This document shows, piece after piece, positions 7,775 to 16,210 of a stretch of 64,000 nt of DNA. Numbering within the stretch: position 1 is the stretch's first letter; each line of letters opens with the position of its first letter. The notes beneath the pieces were generated by a model that searched no databases, was not told the DNA's origin, and saw nothing but the letters and a program-made list of their open reading frames with translations. The position numbers and the translations under genes are program-made. Source of the DNA: Porphyromonadaceae bacterium UBA7332 (lineage in GTDB: Bacteria > Bacteroidota > Bacteroidia > Bacteroidales > UBA7332); assembly GCA_002471225.1 (NCBI GenBank), contig DKPO01000013.1, positions 1-64,000 of the forward strand. Direction: 5' to 3'.

Positions 7775-9712
7775 ATGGAAAACAAAAGACAGACCATTAT
7801 TCAGAGCTCTTTCGGATCGGTATTCTCTACATTTGGAGAGAATGAAATCCAGGAGTTGATGAGTGACAACAAAAGAAAAATTGCTATTTCAGGACGTATT
7901 AACAATCCCGGGATCTATGAAATTCCGGAAAACGCGACTTGTGAGGAAATTATTGAACTTGCCGGAGGTATTACAAACGGACGTAAACTAAAAGCTGCTC
8001 AATTCGGGATTCCTTTCGGTGGTTTTGTTTTACCTTCTGATAAAAACAAACCTCTTGATCTCAACAACTTTTTCGAAAAACAAGTACGTAACCTAATCAT
8101 TCTATCTGATGAGGATTGTATAATTCAATTTTCTAAATTCTATATTGAATTTATTCTGGGTAAACTACGTTCTGCTGAGTTTTTTGGATTTGAGAAAGTG
8201 CAATATGAATTAGAAAGAATGTGGCGTATTCTCGATCGTATCGCTAAACGCAAAGCTACCAACCGCGATATTTACTTACTCAGATATATCGGTGAGCATA
8301 TCAAATCTACGTTAAACCAGCGTTATAATATGATGCTGGAAGTTATTGAGAACTTCTATGACGAGGTTGAAGAACATATTGAGGAACATCGTTGTATCGC
8401 AGGTCAATGTCCTCATTTGGTAAAACTACGTATAACTGAAGCTTGTATCGGATGCGGAGCTTGTAAAAGAGTCTGCCCGGTAGATTGTATCGATGGCGAA
8501 CGTAAACAAAAGCATTATATACATACAGATCGCTGTACTCATTGCGGACAGTGCTTCCAGGCTTGTCCGGTTAACGCTATTCATGCAGGAGACAATACCG
8601 TTAAATTCTTACGTGATTTAGCAACTCCTAACAAAACTACCATTGTACAAATCGCGCCAGCTATCCGTGTTACAATCGGTGAGGCTTTCGGATTTGAACC
8701 AGGCACCAACGTTGAAAAGAAACTAGCTGCGGCTTTACGTATGATCGGTGTCGATTATGTATTTGATACATCATGGGCTGCCGACTTAACAATTATGGAA
8801 GAAGCTCAGGAGTTTAAAGGCCGGCTTGAGAAGTATCTTCGCGGAGATGATGACGTAAAATTACCTATTCTGACATCTTGTTGTCCTGCATGGGTTAAAT
8901 ATATCGAGCAAAACTTCCCTGAAATGCTTCATGCTCCATCTTCTGTAAAATCTCCAATGTCTATCTTCTCATCTATTGCCAAAGATATTTGGGCTAAAGA
9001 AAAAGGTATTCGTCGCGAGTTCATTACGAATGTAGCTATCATGCCTTGTATTGCAAAAAAATATGAAGCATCTCGTATTGAGTTCTCTCGTGGAGATAAC
9101 TTCGATACGGACTATGTTATTACTACTCGTGAGTTGATTAAAATTTTCAAGGAATCGGGTATCGATTTAGCGACTATCAGAGAAGAGAATTTTGATAATC
9201 CATTCGGAGAATATTCTGGTGCAGGTGTTATCTTTGGTCGTACCGGCGGTGTTATCGAAGCTGCCATTCGTACAACAGTAGAATGGATGACCAATGAGAA
9301 ACTTGGCAACATTGAATTCAATCAATTACGTGGATGGGAAGGCTTCCGTGTTTGTGAAGTTCCGATGGGTGAAGAAACTCTTCGTATCGGTATTGCTCAC
9401 GGATTGGATGAAGCCGGGAAAATGCTTGAGAAGATCCGTAGCGGAGAAGAATTCTTCCATGCTATTGAGATCATGGCTTGCCAGGGTGGTTGCATCGGTG
9501 GTGGAGGTCAACCAAAAGCTAAGAAGCGGAAGGAAACTCTGGAAATGCGTGCTGCAGGATTAAATAATATCGATAGCAGTCTGCCTATTCGCCGATCACA
9601 TGAAAATCCATATATTCTTGCTATCTATGAGAAATATCTGGATAAACCGGGTAGCCGTAAAGCACATGAGTTGCTACATACAAAATACTTCCCGAAAGTA
9701 AAATACTATTAA
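7775..9712 (+). CDS. [FeFe] hydrogenase with SLBB and NuoF-like N-terminal domains
   Basis: Catalyses reversible proton reduction to H2. Order of parts in 645 residues: an SLBB domain (about 35-90), a helical region resembling the C-terminal iron-sulfur domain of NuoF (about 108-212), two ferredoxin-type [4Fe-4S] motifs (CIGCGACKRVCP at 224-235, CTHCGQCFQACP at 254-265), then the H domain with all three signatures: TSCCPAW (C369, C370), MPCIAKK (C424) and MACQGGCIGGGG (C569, C573). The NuoF-like part lacks the expected cluster motif: only C115 stands where ESCGxCxPC is normal, and the later cysteine is absent. No plant-type [2Fe-2S] domain is present. No hydB, hydC or hydEFG is nearby, so partner and maturases are elsewhere. 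Probably cytosolic. Confidence 0.93.
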   Translation: MENKRQTIIQSSFGSVFSTFGENEIQELMSDNKRKIAISGRINNPGIYEIPENATCEEIIELAGGITNGRKLKAAQFGIPFGGFVLPSDKNKPLDLNNFFEKQVRNLIILSDEDCIIQFSKFYIEFILGKLRSAEFFGFEKVQYELERMWRILDRIAKRKATNRDIYLLRYIGEHIKSTLNQRYNMMLEVIENFYDEVEEHIEEHRCIAGQCPHLVKLRITEACIGCGACKRVCPVDCIDGERKQKHYIHTDRCTHCGQCFQACPVNAIHAGDNTVKFLRDLATPNKTTIVQIAPAIRVTIGEAFGFEPGTNVEKKLAAALRMIGVDYVFDTSWAADLTIMEEAQEFKGRLEKYLRGDDDVKLPILTSCCPAWVKYIEQNFPEMLHAPSSVKSPMSIFSSIAKDIWAKEKGIRREFITNVAIMPCIAKKYEASRIEFSRGDNFDTDYVITTRELIKIFKESGIDLATIREENFDNPFGEYSGAGVIFGRTGGVIEAAIRTTVEWMTNEKLGNIEFNQLRGWEGFRVCEVPMGEETLRIGIAHGLDEAGKMLEKIRSGEEFFHAIEIMACQGGCIGGGGQPKAKKRKETLEMRAAGLNNIDSSLPIRRSHENPYILAIYEKYLDKPGSRKAHELLHTKYFPKVKYY

Positions 9713-9716
9713 TAAA

Positions 9717-9755
9717 AAAAGAGAGATGATTTTGACAATCATCTCTCTTTTTTAT
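9717..9755. terminator. Bidirectional intrinsic terminator
   Basis: Stem GAGAGATGATT with a five-base loop, A-run before and T-run after. It separates the hydrogenase gene from the convergent lipoprotein gene, whose stop codon lies within it. Confidence 0.85.
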
Positions 9756-10162
9756 TTTATCATCTTTTCCAGTTCAACACCACTGTCTTTCAACTCATCC
9801 AGAATAGAATCCAGAAAGCCTTCGGTCTGATCCATAATTTCTTTTACTTCTTTCTTAGCTTTACGAAAGCCTGATTTAGCACGCATCAATACATATTTAC
9901 CTTTCAATTTGCCTATTTCTTTTTTATCAGAAGCTGTCAGGTTATCCTTAAACTCAAAATTATCTGTATCTGCCAATGCTGTGAAAATTTTATCTGCTTT
10001 TTTCCATTGCTCCTCTGTAAAGTCATTTCCTTTAAGAGAAACCTCATCAATAAATGATGTAAACTTCTGCAGATACTTTTCCTTATTCATTTTTTTATCA
10101 CAGGAGAATAATACAAATGAACTGATAATAATCAAAAAAGCACAAAGTAAATTCGATTTCAT
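9752..10162 (-). CDS. Small lipoprotein, unknown function
   Basis: 136 residues from the chosen start at 10162; an alternative ATG at 10171 adds MSI. The N-terminus is a lipoprotein signal ending LFSC, with C21 the lipidation site, followed by DKK. The mature part is highly charged and helical, rich in Lys and Glu, with no cysteines. It resembles the many small Bacteroidales lipoproteins of undefined function. Monocistronic, with a -7 element 50 bases upstream. I do not assign a role. Confidence 0.75.
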   Translation of the reverse strand: MKSNLLCAFLIIISSFVLFSCDKKMNKEKYLQKFTSFIDEVSLKGNDFTEEQWKKADKIFTALADTDNFEFKDNLTASDKKEIGKLKGKYVLMRAKSGFRKAKKEVKEIMDQTEGFLDSILDELKDSGVELEKMIK

Positions 10163-10211
10163 AATACTCATTTTAGTTTAGTTATTCATTTATACCTAAG
10201 TAGTTGTTATA

Positions 10212-10219
10212 CAAATATA
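10212..10219 (-). promoter_or_regulatory. -7 element for the small lipoprotein gene
   Basis: Minus strand reads TATATTTG, matching TAnnTTTG. Confidence 0.5.
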
Positions 10220-10280
10220 GAATACCTTATCCACATAAACAAATCATCAAAATATAATTCGTTTCAGAGTCACCCGGCTT

Positions 10281-11357
10281 TTACTTTAATAAATGAACAT
10301 ATTGAGGTGTTATTCCGACTTCAAAACGATTCAGGAATTCTCCCTGATTTGTAAATTCATAAACGAATCCTCTGGAAGCGAAATCTGTCGCATCACAAAC
10401 CAGAAAGGTATCCTCCCCTTCATGTGAAACTACGAAATTATATTGTTGCTTAACTTTGTCGGAATAAGAGAAAATCAGGTCCGATGGAGCATTCGTATCT
10501 GTAATAGCAAATTTAGCGACACCTTCTGCTGCTCCTTTACGTGCTGTAAAATAAAGAATATTCTTTGTCTGAGAAATTCCTAATCTCGAATTCCATTCAA
10601 TGGCTAAGTCGCTAATAGAAATTTCCTTCAAAACTTTTTCTTTAGCGACATCGATACAAATTAATTTATTAGCTGTCAGAGTCCATAAATGATTATTAGC
10701 GTCTTTTACCAACTGCGCATCTCCATTGGTAGCTATCGAGTTACCCTCTGAATCTTTGATCTCTCTCATTTTATCAGCAGTCATACTTCCTAAAGTCAGA
10801 ACCCGGAGTTTATTCCCCGGAACAAATAATTTACCTGCAACTTCCACACATTGAGTTGCCGATCCAATATCTAAAGATCTCCTTGTTTTCCCTTGAGCAA
10901 TATCAATGATATAAAGTTTTCCTGTACGATCAAGCAAATCTCTTTCACCAAGAGCAATTGAATCCCCGCCTAAATAAGTAATATAAGCCGGTACAATTCC
11001 TTGAGGCAAAGCAATCGTTGCATAAGATACCATATCCTTAGACATAACAACCTCAATTTTTCTGGAGTTATTAAGGACAAAGTAATATTTATCTCCTATC
11101 TCAGCCATAGATTGCGCTACATCTCCCAATGGCCGGTTATTCATTGTACGAAACAGATCATTCGTCACCTCATTCTGATAATCCACACAAGATACAGATG
11201 CTGTACTTTGTCCGAATTGTCCCTCATTCAAAACAAGGAAACGCATATCTGATTTCGTTGGGATAGGAGTTTTATATTCAACAGGATCTGTACATGAAGA
11301 TAATATACCGGCAAAAGAAATACCTAGTAATAAGCTTTTATGAAGTTGCATTCTCAT
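10281..11357 (-). CDS. Beta-propeller-like surface lipoprotein (YncE/DUF5074-like)
   Basis: 358 residues with a lipoprotein signal ending LSSC (C22). The mature part shows repeated short beta units with VLNEGQFG and YIIDIAQGK patterns, typical of YncE-like or DUF5074 seven-bladed propellers in Bacteroidetes. Related propellers include BtuG, the surface cobalamin-capture lipoprotein, but no btuB or TonB receptor is next to this gene, so a cobalamin role is not supported here. An alternative start is M3. Monocistronic, with a -7 element 27 bases upstream of the start. The ligand is unknown. Confidence 0.75.
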   Translation of the reverse strand: MRMQLHKSLLLGISFAGILSSCTDPVEYKTPIPTKSDMRFLVLNEGQFGQSTASVSCVDYQNEVTNDLFRTMNNRPLGDVAQSMAEIGDKYYFVLNNSRKIEVVMSKDMVSYATIALPQGIVPAYITYLGGDSIALGERDLLDRTGKLYIIDIAQGKTRRSLDIGSATQCVEVAGKLFVPGNKLRVLTLGSMTADKMREIKDSEGNSIATNGDAQLVKDANNHLWTLTANKLICIDVAKEKVLKEISISDLAIEWNSRLGISQTKNILYFTARKGAAEGVAKFAITDTNAPSDLIFSYSDKVKQQYNFVVSHEGEDTFLVCDATDFASRGFVYEFTNQGEFLNRFEVGITPQYVHLLK

Positions 11358-11383
11358 TTTTAATTATGATTGGTTAACAGAGG

Positions 11384-11391
11384 CAAATATA
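11384..11391 (-). promoter_or_regulatory. -7 element for the propeller lipoprotein gene
   Basis: Minus strand reads TATATTTG, 27 bases before the start codon. Confidence 0.5.
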
Positions 11392-11392
11392 T

Positions 11393-11446
11393 AAAAAAAA
11401 GCTGCTCATTCAGGTTTTCACCCTCATGAACAGCTTTTTATATACT
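11393..11446 (-). terminator. Intrinsic terminator after tpx
   Basis: Stem AGCTGTTCAT/ATGAGCAGCT (one G-U pair) followed on the minus strand by a run of eight T. It lies just past the tpx stop codon. Confidence 0.8.
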
Positions 11447-11454
11447 AACTTATT

Positions 11455-11988
11455 TTATTTCAATGCATCTAATGCTGCCTGATAATCAGGTTCGTGAGTA
11501 ATCTCCGGAACCAATTCTTCATATTGAACAACACCATCTTCATCTAATACGACAACGGCACGTGCATAAAGACCTTTAAGCGGACCGTCAGTGATAGTTA
11601 CTCCGTATTCAGCACCGAAACCGCTACAATCACATACATCTGTACATGAACAATCACAATCGCGGAAACCTGACAGAGTGATCACATTTTTAATTCCTTC
11701 AGTTGTGCAGAAACGTCCGGCAGCAAAAGGCAGATCCTTAGATACGCATAAAACCACAACATTTTCAAGTTTTGCAGCTTCCTTATTGAATTTGCGAACC
11801 GATGTTGCACAAACATCTGTATCCAAACTCGGGAATATATTGATTAGAACTTTTTTACCCTTAACATCACAAGAGCAAAATTCAGAAAGATCTGCTTTTA
11901 CCAACTCAATTTTTGGTGCTTTTGTTCCTACTTTAGGAAGCTCAGCCAAAGTATGTACTTCCGTACCTTTTAATGTTACAATAGCCAT
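11455..11988 (-). CDS. tpx: Thiol peroxidase with a cysteine-rich insert
   Basis: Atypical 2-Cys peroxiredoxin that reduces alkyl hydroperoxides and H2O2 with thioredoxin. In 177 residues the peroxidatic cysteine is C60 (SLDTDVCATSVRKFN) and the resolving cysteine C94 (DLPFAAGRFC); both are in place. The oddity is extra cysteines: C38 and C40 (EFCSCD), and a block C111, C113, C115, C119, C121 (DCDCSCTDVCDCSG) inserted where ordinary Tpx has a short loop before AEYGV. The rest of the family sequence continues normally on both sides, so this is an in-frame insertion and not a frameshift. The block could bind a metal or act as a thiol store; that is inference. Monocistronic and cytosolic. Confidence 0.93.
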   Translation of the reverse strand: MAIVTLKGTEVHTLAELPKVGTKAPKIELVKADLSEFCSCDVKGKKVLINIFPSLDTDVCATSVRKFNKEAAKLENVVVLCVSKDLPFAAGRFCTTEGIKNVITLSGFRDCDCSCTDVCDCSGFGAEYGVTITDGPLKGLYARAVVVLDEDGVVQYEELVPEITHEPDYQAALDALK

Positions 11989-12111
11989 AACTGTAATTCA
12001 ATATTTATTATTAATAAAAGGTTTACGCCAATAAAAACGCAGTATGCCGGCTTTTGTTCAAACTCTTCTATTTATTTAAGACCTGTATCATATCCGAAAC
12101 CCTCAGGTACG

Positions 12112-12156
12112 AAAAAAAAGATTGGTGTTACAGAAAACTGCAACACCAATCTTTTT
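12112..12156 (-). terminator. Intrinsic terminator after recQ
   Basis: Stem AGATTGGTGTT-CAG paired with CTG-AACACCAATCT around an AAAA loop; on the minus strand it is followed by eight T. It lies 10 bases beyond the recQ stop. Confidence 0.85.
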
Positions 12157-12165
12157 AGCTTTATC

Positions 12166-14346
12166 TTAGTTACCCATTTCGGATAAAAATTTAATTCGAA
12201 CTAAGCGAATCTCCTCTTCTGTGAAAGCCATACCTAATTCATCAATAGCATCTGCTAAATTATCAGTTTCGGCTTCTCTGAAATATTCAACAATTTCTTC
12301 GATATGATCTTCATCCATAATCTCATTCAAGAAATAGTCAATATTAATTTTCGTTCCTGAGAATACAATTGCTTCAACTTCTGAAAGCAATTCACTAAAC
12401 TCAATTCCTTTTGAAATAGCAATTTCATCTAAAGCGATCTTTCTATCGATACTTTGAATAATCGCAACTTTCATTTTTGATTTATTGGCAACTGTGCGAA
12501 CGCGCAAATCTTCCGGACGATCGATTTCGTTTTCCTGAACGTGCTTTTTAATCAAAACAAGGAATTCTTCTCCATAACGTTTTGCCTTACCTGCTCCGAC
12601 TCCCGGGATATTCTGCAACTCTTCCATCGTTATCGGATAGATCGTTGACATAGCCTCCAATGAAGGATCCTGAAAAATAACATACGGAGGTAAATCCAGT
12701 TTTTTTGCAATTTTCTTACGAAGGTCCTTCAGCATTCCGTATAAAGCAGGGTCTACAGCACATGCTCCACCTCCTTTAATTGGCGCCTCATCAACTTCTT
12801 CTTCGAAATCATCTTCTTTTACGATTTTAAAAGATACCGGTTTTTTCAAGAATTTCTTCCCTGCATCCGTTACTTTCAAAATACCATAATTTTCGATATC
12901 CTTATCCAGATATCCATCTAGTAAAGCTTGGCGAATTACATCTGTCCAAGTTTTGTCATCCTCATCACTTCCCGAACCAAAAACTTCTAGATCCTGGTGA
13001 CTATAAGAGTCAATTTCGGAAGTTTCTTTACCAATCAGTACATTGATTACATACTCAGTTTTAAACTTTTCCTTCAATGCCTGAATAGCCTCAATGGCTG
13101 TAATCAATAAATCTTGCGCTTCTACTTGTTTCTTTGGGTGCATACAGTTGTCACAATTACCACAATTATCTTCTTTATAATCTTCACCAAAATAGTGTAA
13201 GATTGATTTTCTACGACACACAGAAGAGTCGCAGTAAGCAGCCGTTTCTGCGAGAAGCTGTTTTCCGATTTCTTGTTCAGCGACCGGTTTTCCTTGCATA
13301 AACTTCTCTAACTTTTGTAGGTCTTTGGGCGAATAGAACGCAATACATTGTCCTTCTCCACCATCACGTCCTGCACGTCCCGTTTCCTGATAATAACCTT
13401 CCAGACTTTTTGGAACGTCATAATGAATTACGAAACGAACATCCGGTTTATCAATTCCCATACCAAAAGCGATGGTTGCTACAATCACTTGCACTTTTTC
13501 CATTAGGAAAGCGTCTTGATTGGCGCTTCGTACATTTGAGTCCATACCGGCATGATAAGCCAGGGCATGAATTCCGTTTGCACGCAATACTTCGGCTAAC
13601 TCCTCAACCTTCTTACGACTTAAACAGTAAATAATACCTGATTTGCCAGGGTCTGATTTAATGTATTTGATGATTTCTCTTTCTATGTTTTCGTTTTTAG
13701 AACGTACTTCATAGTAAAGATTTTCGCGGTTAAAAGAGGATTTAAACACTGAGGCATCTAGCATGCCGAGATTTTTCTGTATATCATGTTGTACTTTGGG
13801 CGTTGCCGTTGCTGTAAGAGCAATAATCGGTCGTTTTCCAATCTCATTGATTATAGGCTTGATTCGTCTATATTCCGGTCGGAAATCATGTCCCCACTCA
13901 GATATACAGTGTGCCTCATCAATCGCATAAAAAGAGATATTCACCTGACGTAAGAATTCTATATTATCTTCTTTTGTCAAAGACTCAGGTGCCACATACA
14001 GCAACTTTGTCTTTTGTGATATCACATCTTCTTTTACACGATCTATAGCCGATTTATTTAAAGAGGAGTTTAAGAAATGGGCAACTCCGTCTTCTTCACT
14101 AAAATTACGCATAGCATCGACCTGATTCTTCATTAATGCAATCAAAGGAGATATAATGATAGCAGTCCCCTCCATCATAATAGCTGGTAACTGATAACAT
14201 AGTGACTTTCCTCCTCCGGTCGGCATCAATACAAATGTATCATTTTCGGACAGAAGGTTCTGGATCACTGCTTCTTGATTCCCCTTAAACTTATCGAATC
14301 CAAAATGTTTTTTTAATTCCGAAATTAAGTCGTTCTTATTAGCCAT
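12166..14346 (-). CDS. recQ: ATP-dependent DNA helicase RecQ
   Basis: 3'-5' superfamily 2 helicase for recombinational repair and fork processing. 726 residues: helicase core with Walker A MPTGGGKSLCYQLPA, DEAH box (IDEAHCISEWGHDFRPEY) and motif VI QETGRAGRDG; zinc-binding RecQ-C segment with CRRKSILHYF and CGNCDNC; RQC winged helix; HRDC domain (about 525-605); and a C-terminal helical segment after residue 620. That tail makes it longer than the 610-residue E. coli enzyme, as is common in Bacteroidetes. Monocistronic, with a -7 element 40 bases upstream. Confidence 0.96.
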   Translation of the reverse strand: MANKNDLISELKKHFGFDKFKGNQEAVIQNLLSENDTFVLMPTGGGKSLCYQLPAIMMEGTAIIISPLIALMKNQVDAMRNFSEEDGVAHFLNSSLNKSAIDRVKEDVISQKTKLLYVAPESLTKEDNIEFLRQVNISFYAIDEAHCISEWGHDFRPEYRRIKPIINEIGKRPIIALTATATPKVQHDIQKNLGMLDASVFKSSFNRENLYYEVRSKNENIEREIIKYIKSDPGKSGIIYCLSRKKVEELAEVLRANGIHALAYHAGMDSNVRSANQDAFLMEKVQVIVATIAFGMGIDKPDVRFVIHYDVPKSLEGYYQETGRAGRDGGEGQCIAFYSPKDLQKLEKFMQGKPVAEQEIGKQLLAETAAYCDSSVCRRKSILHYFGEDYKEDNCGNCDNCMHPKKQVEAQDLLITAIEAIQALKEKFKTEYVINVLIGKETSEIDSYSHQDLEVFGSGSDEDDKTWTDVIRQALLDGYLDKDIENYGILKVTDAGKKFLKKPVSFKIVKEDDFEEEVDEAPIKGGGACAVDPALYGMLKDLRKKIAKKLDLPPYVIFQDPSLEAMSTIYPITMEELQNIPGVGAGKAKRYGEEFLVLIKKHVQENEIDRPEDLRVRTVANKSKMKVAIIQSIDRKIALDEIAISKGIEFSELLSEVEAIVFSGTKINIDYFLNEIMDEDHIEEIVEYFREAETDNLADAIDELGMAFTEEEIRLVRIKFLSEMGN

Positions 14347-14385
14347 GACAACAATTTTAAAAATCTCATTCGTGTTATTTCAAAA

Positions 14386-14393
14386 CAAAGTTA
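14386..14393 (-). promoter_or_regulatory. -7 element for recQ
   Basis: Minus strand reads TAACTTTG, matching TAnnTTTG, with an inferred leader of about 33 bases. Confidence 0.5.
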
Positions 14394-14587
14394 GAATAAG
14401 ATTTTCTATTTACACAACTACAAGGACAGTATTTTGCGATTTTTTTTACACCAAAATCATAAAAAACTGACTTAACTATTGAGAAAGTAAAAAAACGGAT
14501 TACTTATCAGACTGTAAATAAACAATATGATGCTACATTATATAAATTCAATTAAGTATAGTCTAAAATCATAAATGCATTAATTAT

Positions 14588-15205
14588 TTAAAACGTTAAC
14601 GTAAAAACCAGACGTTCCTTCCTATAGGTCATACTCAAACCCGGTATGAGCCATAGTTTTGTCGGAGCTTCACGAATAAACGAATCTAATATTTTTAAAA
14701 AATTCAAGAACTTAAAAAACATATACCACTGCGGAATCTGAAAAAAATCAAAATTTACCATTTGTCTGCTTATCGGCACAATCGGAGAAATAGGTTCAAC
14801 AGCTTTAGGTCTGAATCTTTCAAAGATTATATCCCGGTAATTATCGTTCTCTATTTTAGATTTTGTAAACTTCGGTCGTTTTTTATAGTTTGTCAATTTC
14901 CAATTCCACTCTGGCTGATCTCCTAATTCACTATCCATAGATTTTTTTATATCAGCTCTTATATTTTCCATAAATAAGGAGGAGCCTGCATACAAATTTT
15001 CAGTTTGCATAAAGAAAAATTCCCACAACCGGATCTTCTCTTCAACAGAGTTTACGCCGGGAAATGGATTCACATATATACACTTATCAGTTCCTTGATT
15101 ATTTACGGAACTCATAAGAGAATCTGATGTCTGTGCATATAATTTAGAGTAAGTGAGCATTAACAACAGACAATATAATATTATGCAAACAATTTTCATA
15201 GTCAA
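14588..15205 (-). CDS. Secreted protein of unknown function
   Basis: 205 residues. A hydrophobic signal (IVCIILYCLLLMLTYS) followed by LYAQ suggests signal peptidase I cleavage near residue 25. The mature part is rich in aromatic residues and Lys/Arg, with a hydrophobic stretch (MFFKFLNFLKIL) near residue 165, and ends in the alternating sequence RLVFTLTF, a terminal Phe as seen in outer-membrane beta-barrels, although the protein is too short to be a full barrel by itself. M3 is an alternative start. No family is recognised and no operon partner is present. Confidence 0.6.
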   Translation of the reverse strand: MTMKIVCIILYCLLLMLTYSKLYAQTSDSLMSSVNNQGTDKCIYVNPFPGVNSVEEKIRLWEFFFMQTENLYAGSSLFMENIRADIKKSMDSELGDQPEWNWKLTNYKKRPKFTKSKIENDNYRDIIFERFRPKAVEPISPIVPISRQMVNFDFFQIPQWYMFFKFLNFLKILDSFIREAPTKLWLIPGLSMTYRKERLVFTLTF

Positions 15206-15468
15206 GCTTTTATCTGTTCAACTATTATAAACCAATCTACATTTTTAAGAACGTTTCGCCTTCAAGCTTTGTTTTTTGTTCTCCTTCTTTTTTGTGTTAA
15301 ATTTCTATTTTTAGTTAACCCCCGGAATCTCCTCAGCAATCCTTTCTTACCGAAAACTTATAGCTTTTAAATATTGCTGAACCAACCTGAATGACAGAAT
15401 GTTAAGTTATAGGCTATTATTTAACGAATAGACTATGAACTTCTAGTATAAATCTAAACTTAAACAGA

Positions 15469-16209
15469 ATGAAAGTTGGTTATTTTGTTCCTTGTTATAT
15501 AGATGCTTTGGCTCCTCAGGCTGCTAAATCTACCTACAATCTGCTCAAGCGCTTCGATCTGGATGTTGTCTTCATTGAGCAGGCTGCCTGTTGTGCTCTC
15601 CCTCTGACGGATATGGGATATGAGAAAAAAGCCTGTAAACTCGAAGATAATTTATATCCCTTACTAAAAGGTTATGATGCGATTGTTATTCCCTCAGGGA
15701 TCTGCACCGAACAGATTCGGGATCATTTTGCAGCAGATGTAAGTAACGAAGAGAATATGAAAATCAGAAACTCTGTGTATGATATCGTTGAGTTCTTACA
15801 TGATGTTTTAAAGGTCAAAAGTCTTCCCTGGGCACATTTTCCTCATAAAGTTGCATTACATAATGGCTGTCATTCTCTGAGATATTTAAAACACGCCCGA
15901 CCTACTGAATTAATGGAGCCGGATTTCTCAAAAACAGAAGATTTACTGAAACTTGTTGACGGAATAGAAGTAACCTATGCTACCCGAAAAGACGAATGCT
16001 GTGGCTTTGGAGGTACCTTCTCTATGTGGGATGTCAGTTGCTCAGGACAAATGGGTAAAGACAAAGTACATGATTATGCAAACAATGGAATACAGTATGT
16101 TACATCGGCTGACTATTCCTGCTTACTACATCAGCAATCCATTGCCAACAAATTAGGGCTGGATATAAAGACCTATTATATTTCTGAAATTCTTAACGGA
16201 GACGTATAA
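15469..16209 (+). CDS. lutA: L-lactate dehydrogenase complex Fe-S subunit LutA (YkgE)
   Basis: One of three subunits of the LutABC L-lactate oxidising complex. The 246-residue protein has the two CCG domains of the heterodisulfide-reductase type: an N-terminal one with C9 and the pair in QAACCALPLTDMG, and a C-terminal one with GCHSLR and ECCGFGGTFS. These probably hold a non-cubane Fe-S cluster and pass electrons. It is the first gene of the operon; lutB starts 1 base after its stop. No clear -7 element is seen in the 263-base gap upstream. Cytosolic or membrane-peripheral. Confidence 0.92.
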   Translation: MKVGYFVPCYIDALAPQAAKSTYNLLKRFDLDVVFIEQAACCALPLTDMGYEKKACKLEDNLYPLLKGYDAIVIPSGICTEQIRDHFAADVSNEENMKIRNSVYDIVEFLHDVLKVKSLPWAHFPHKVALHNGCHSLRYLKHARPTELMEPDFSKTEDLLKLVDGIEVTYATRKDECCGFGGTFSMWDVSCSGQMGKDKVHDYANNGIQYVTSADYSCLLHQQSIANKLGLDIKTYYISEILNGDV

Positions 16210-16210
16210 C

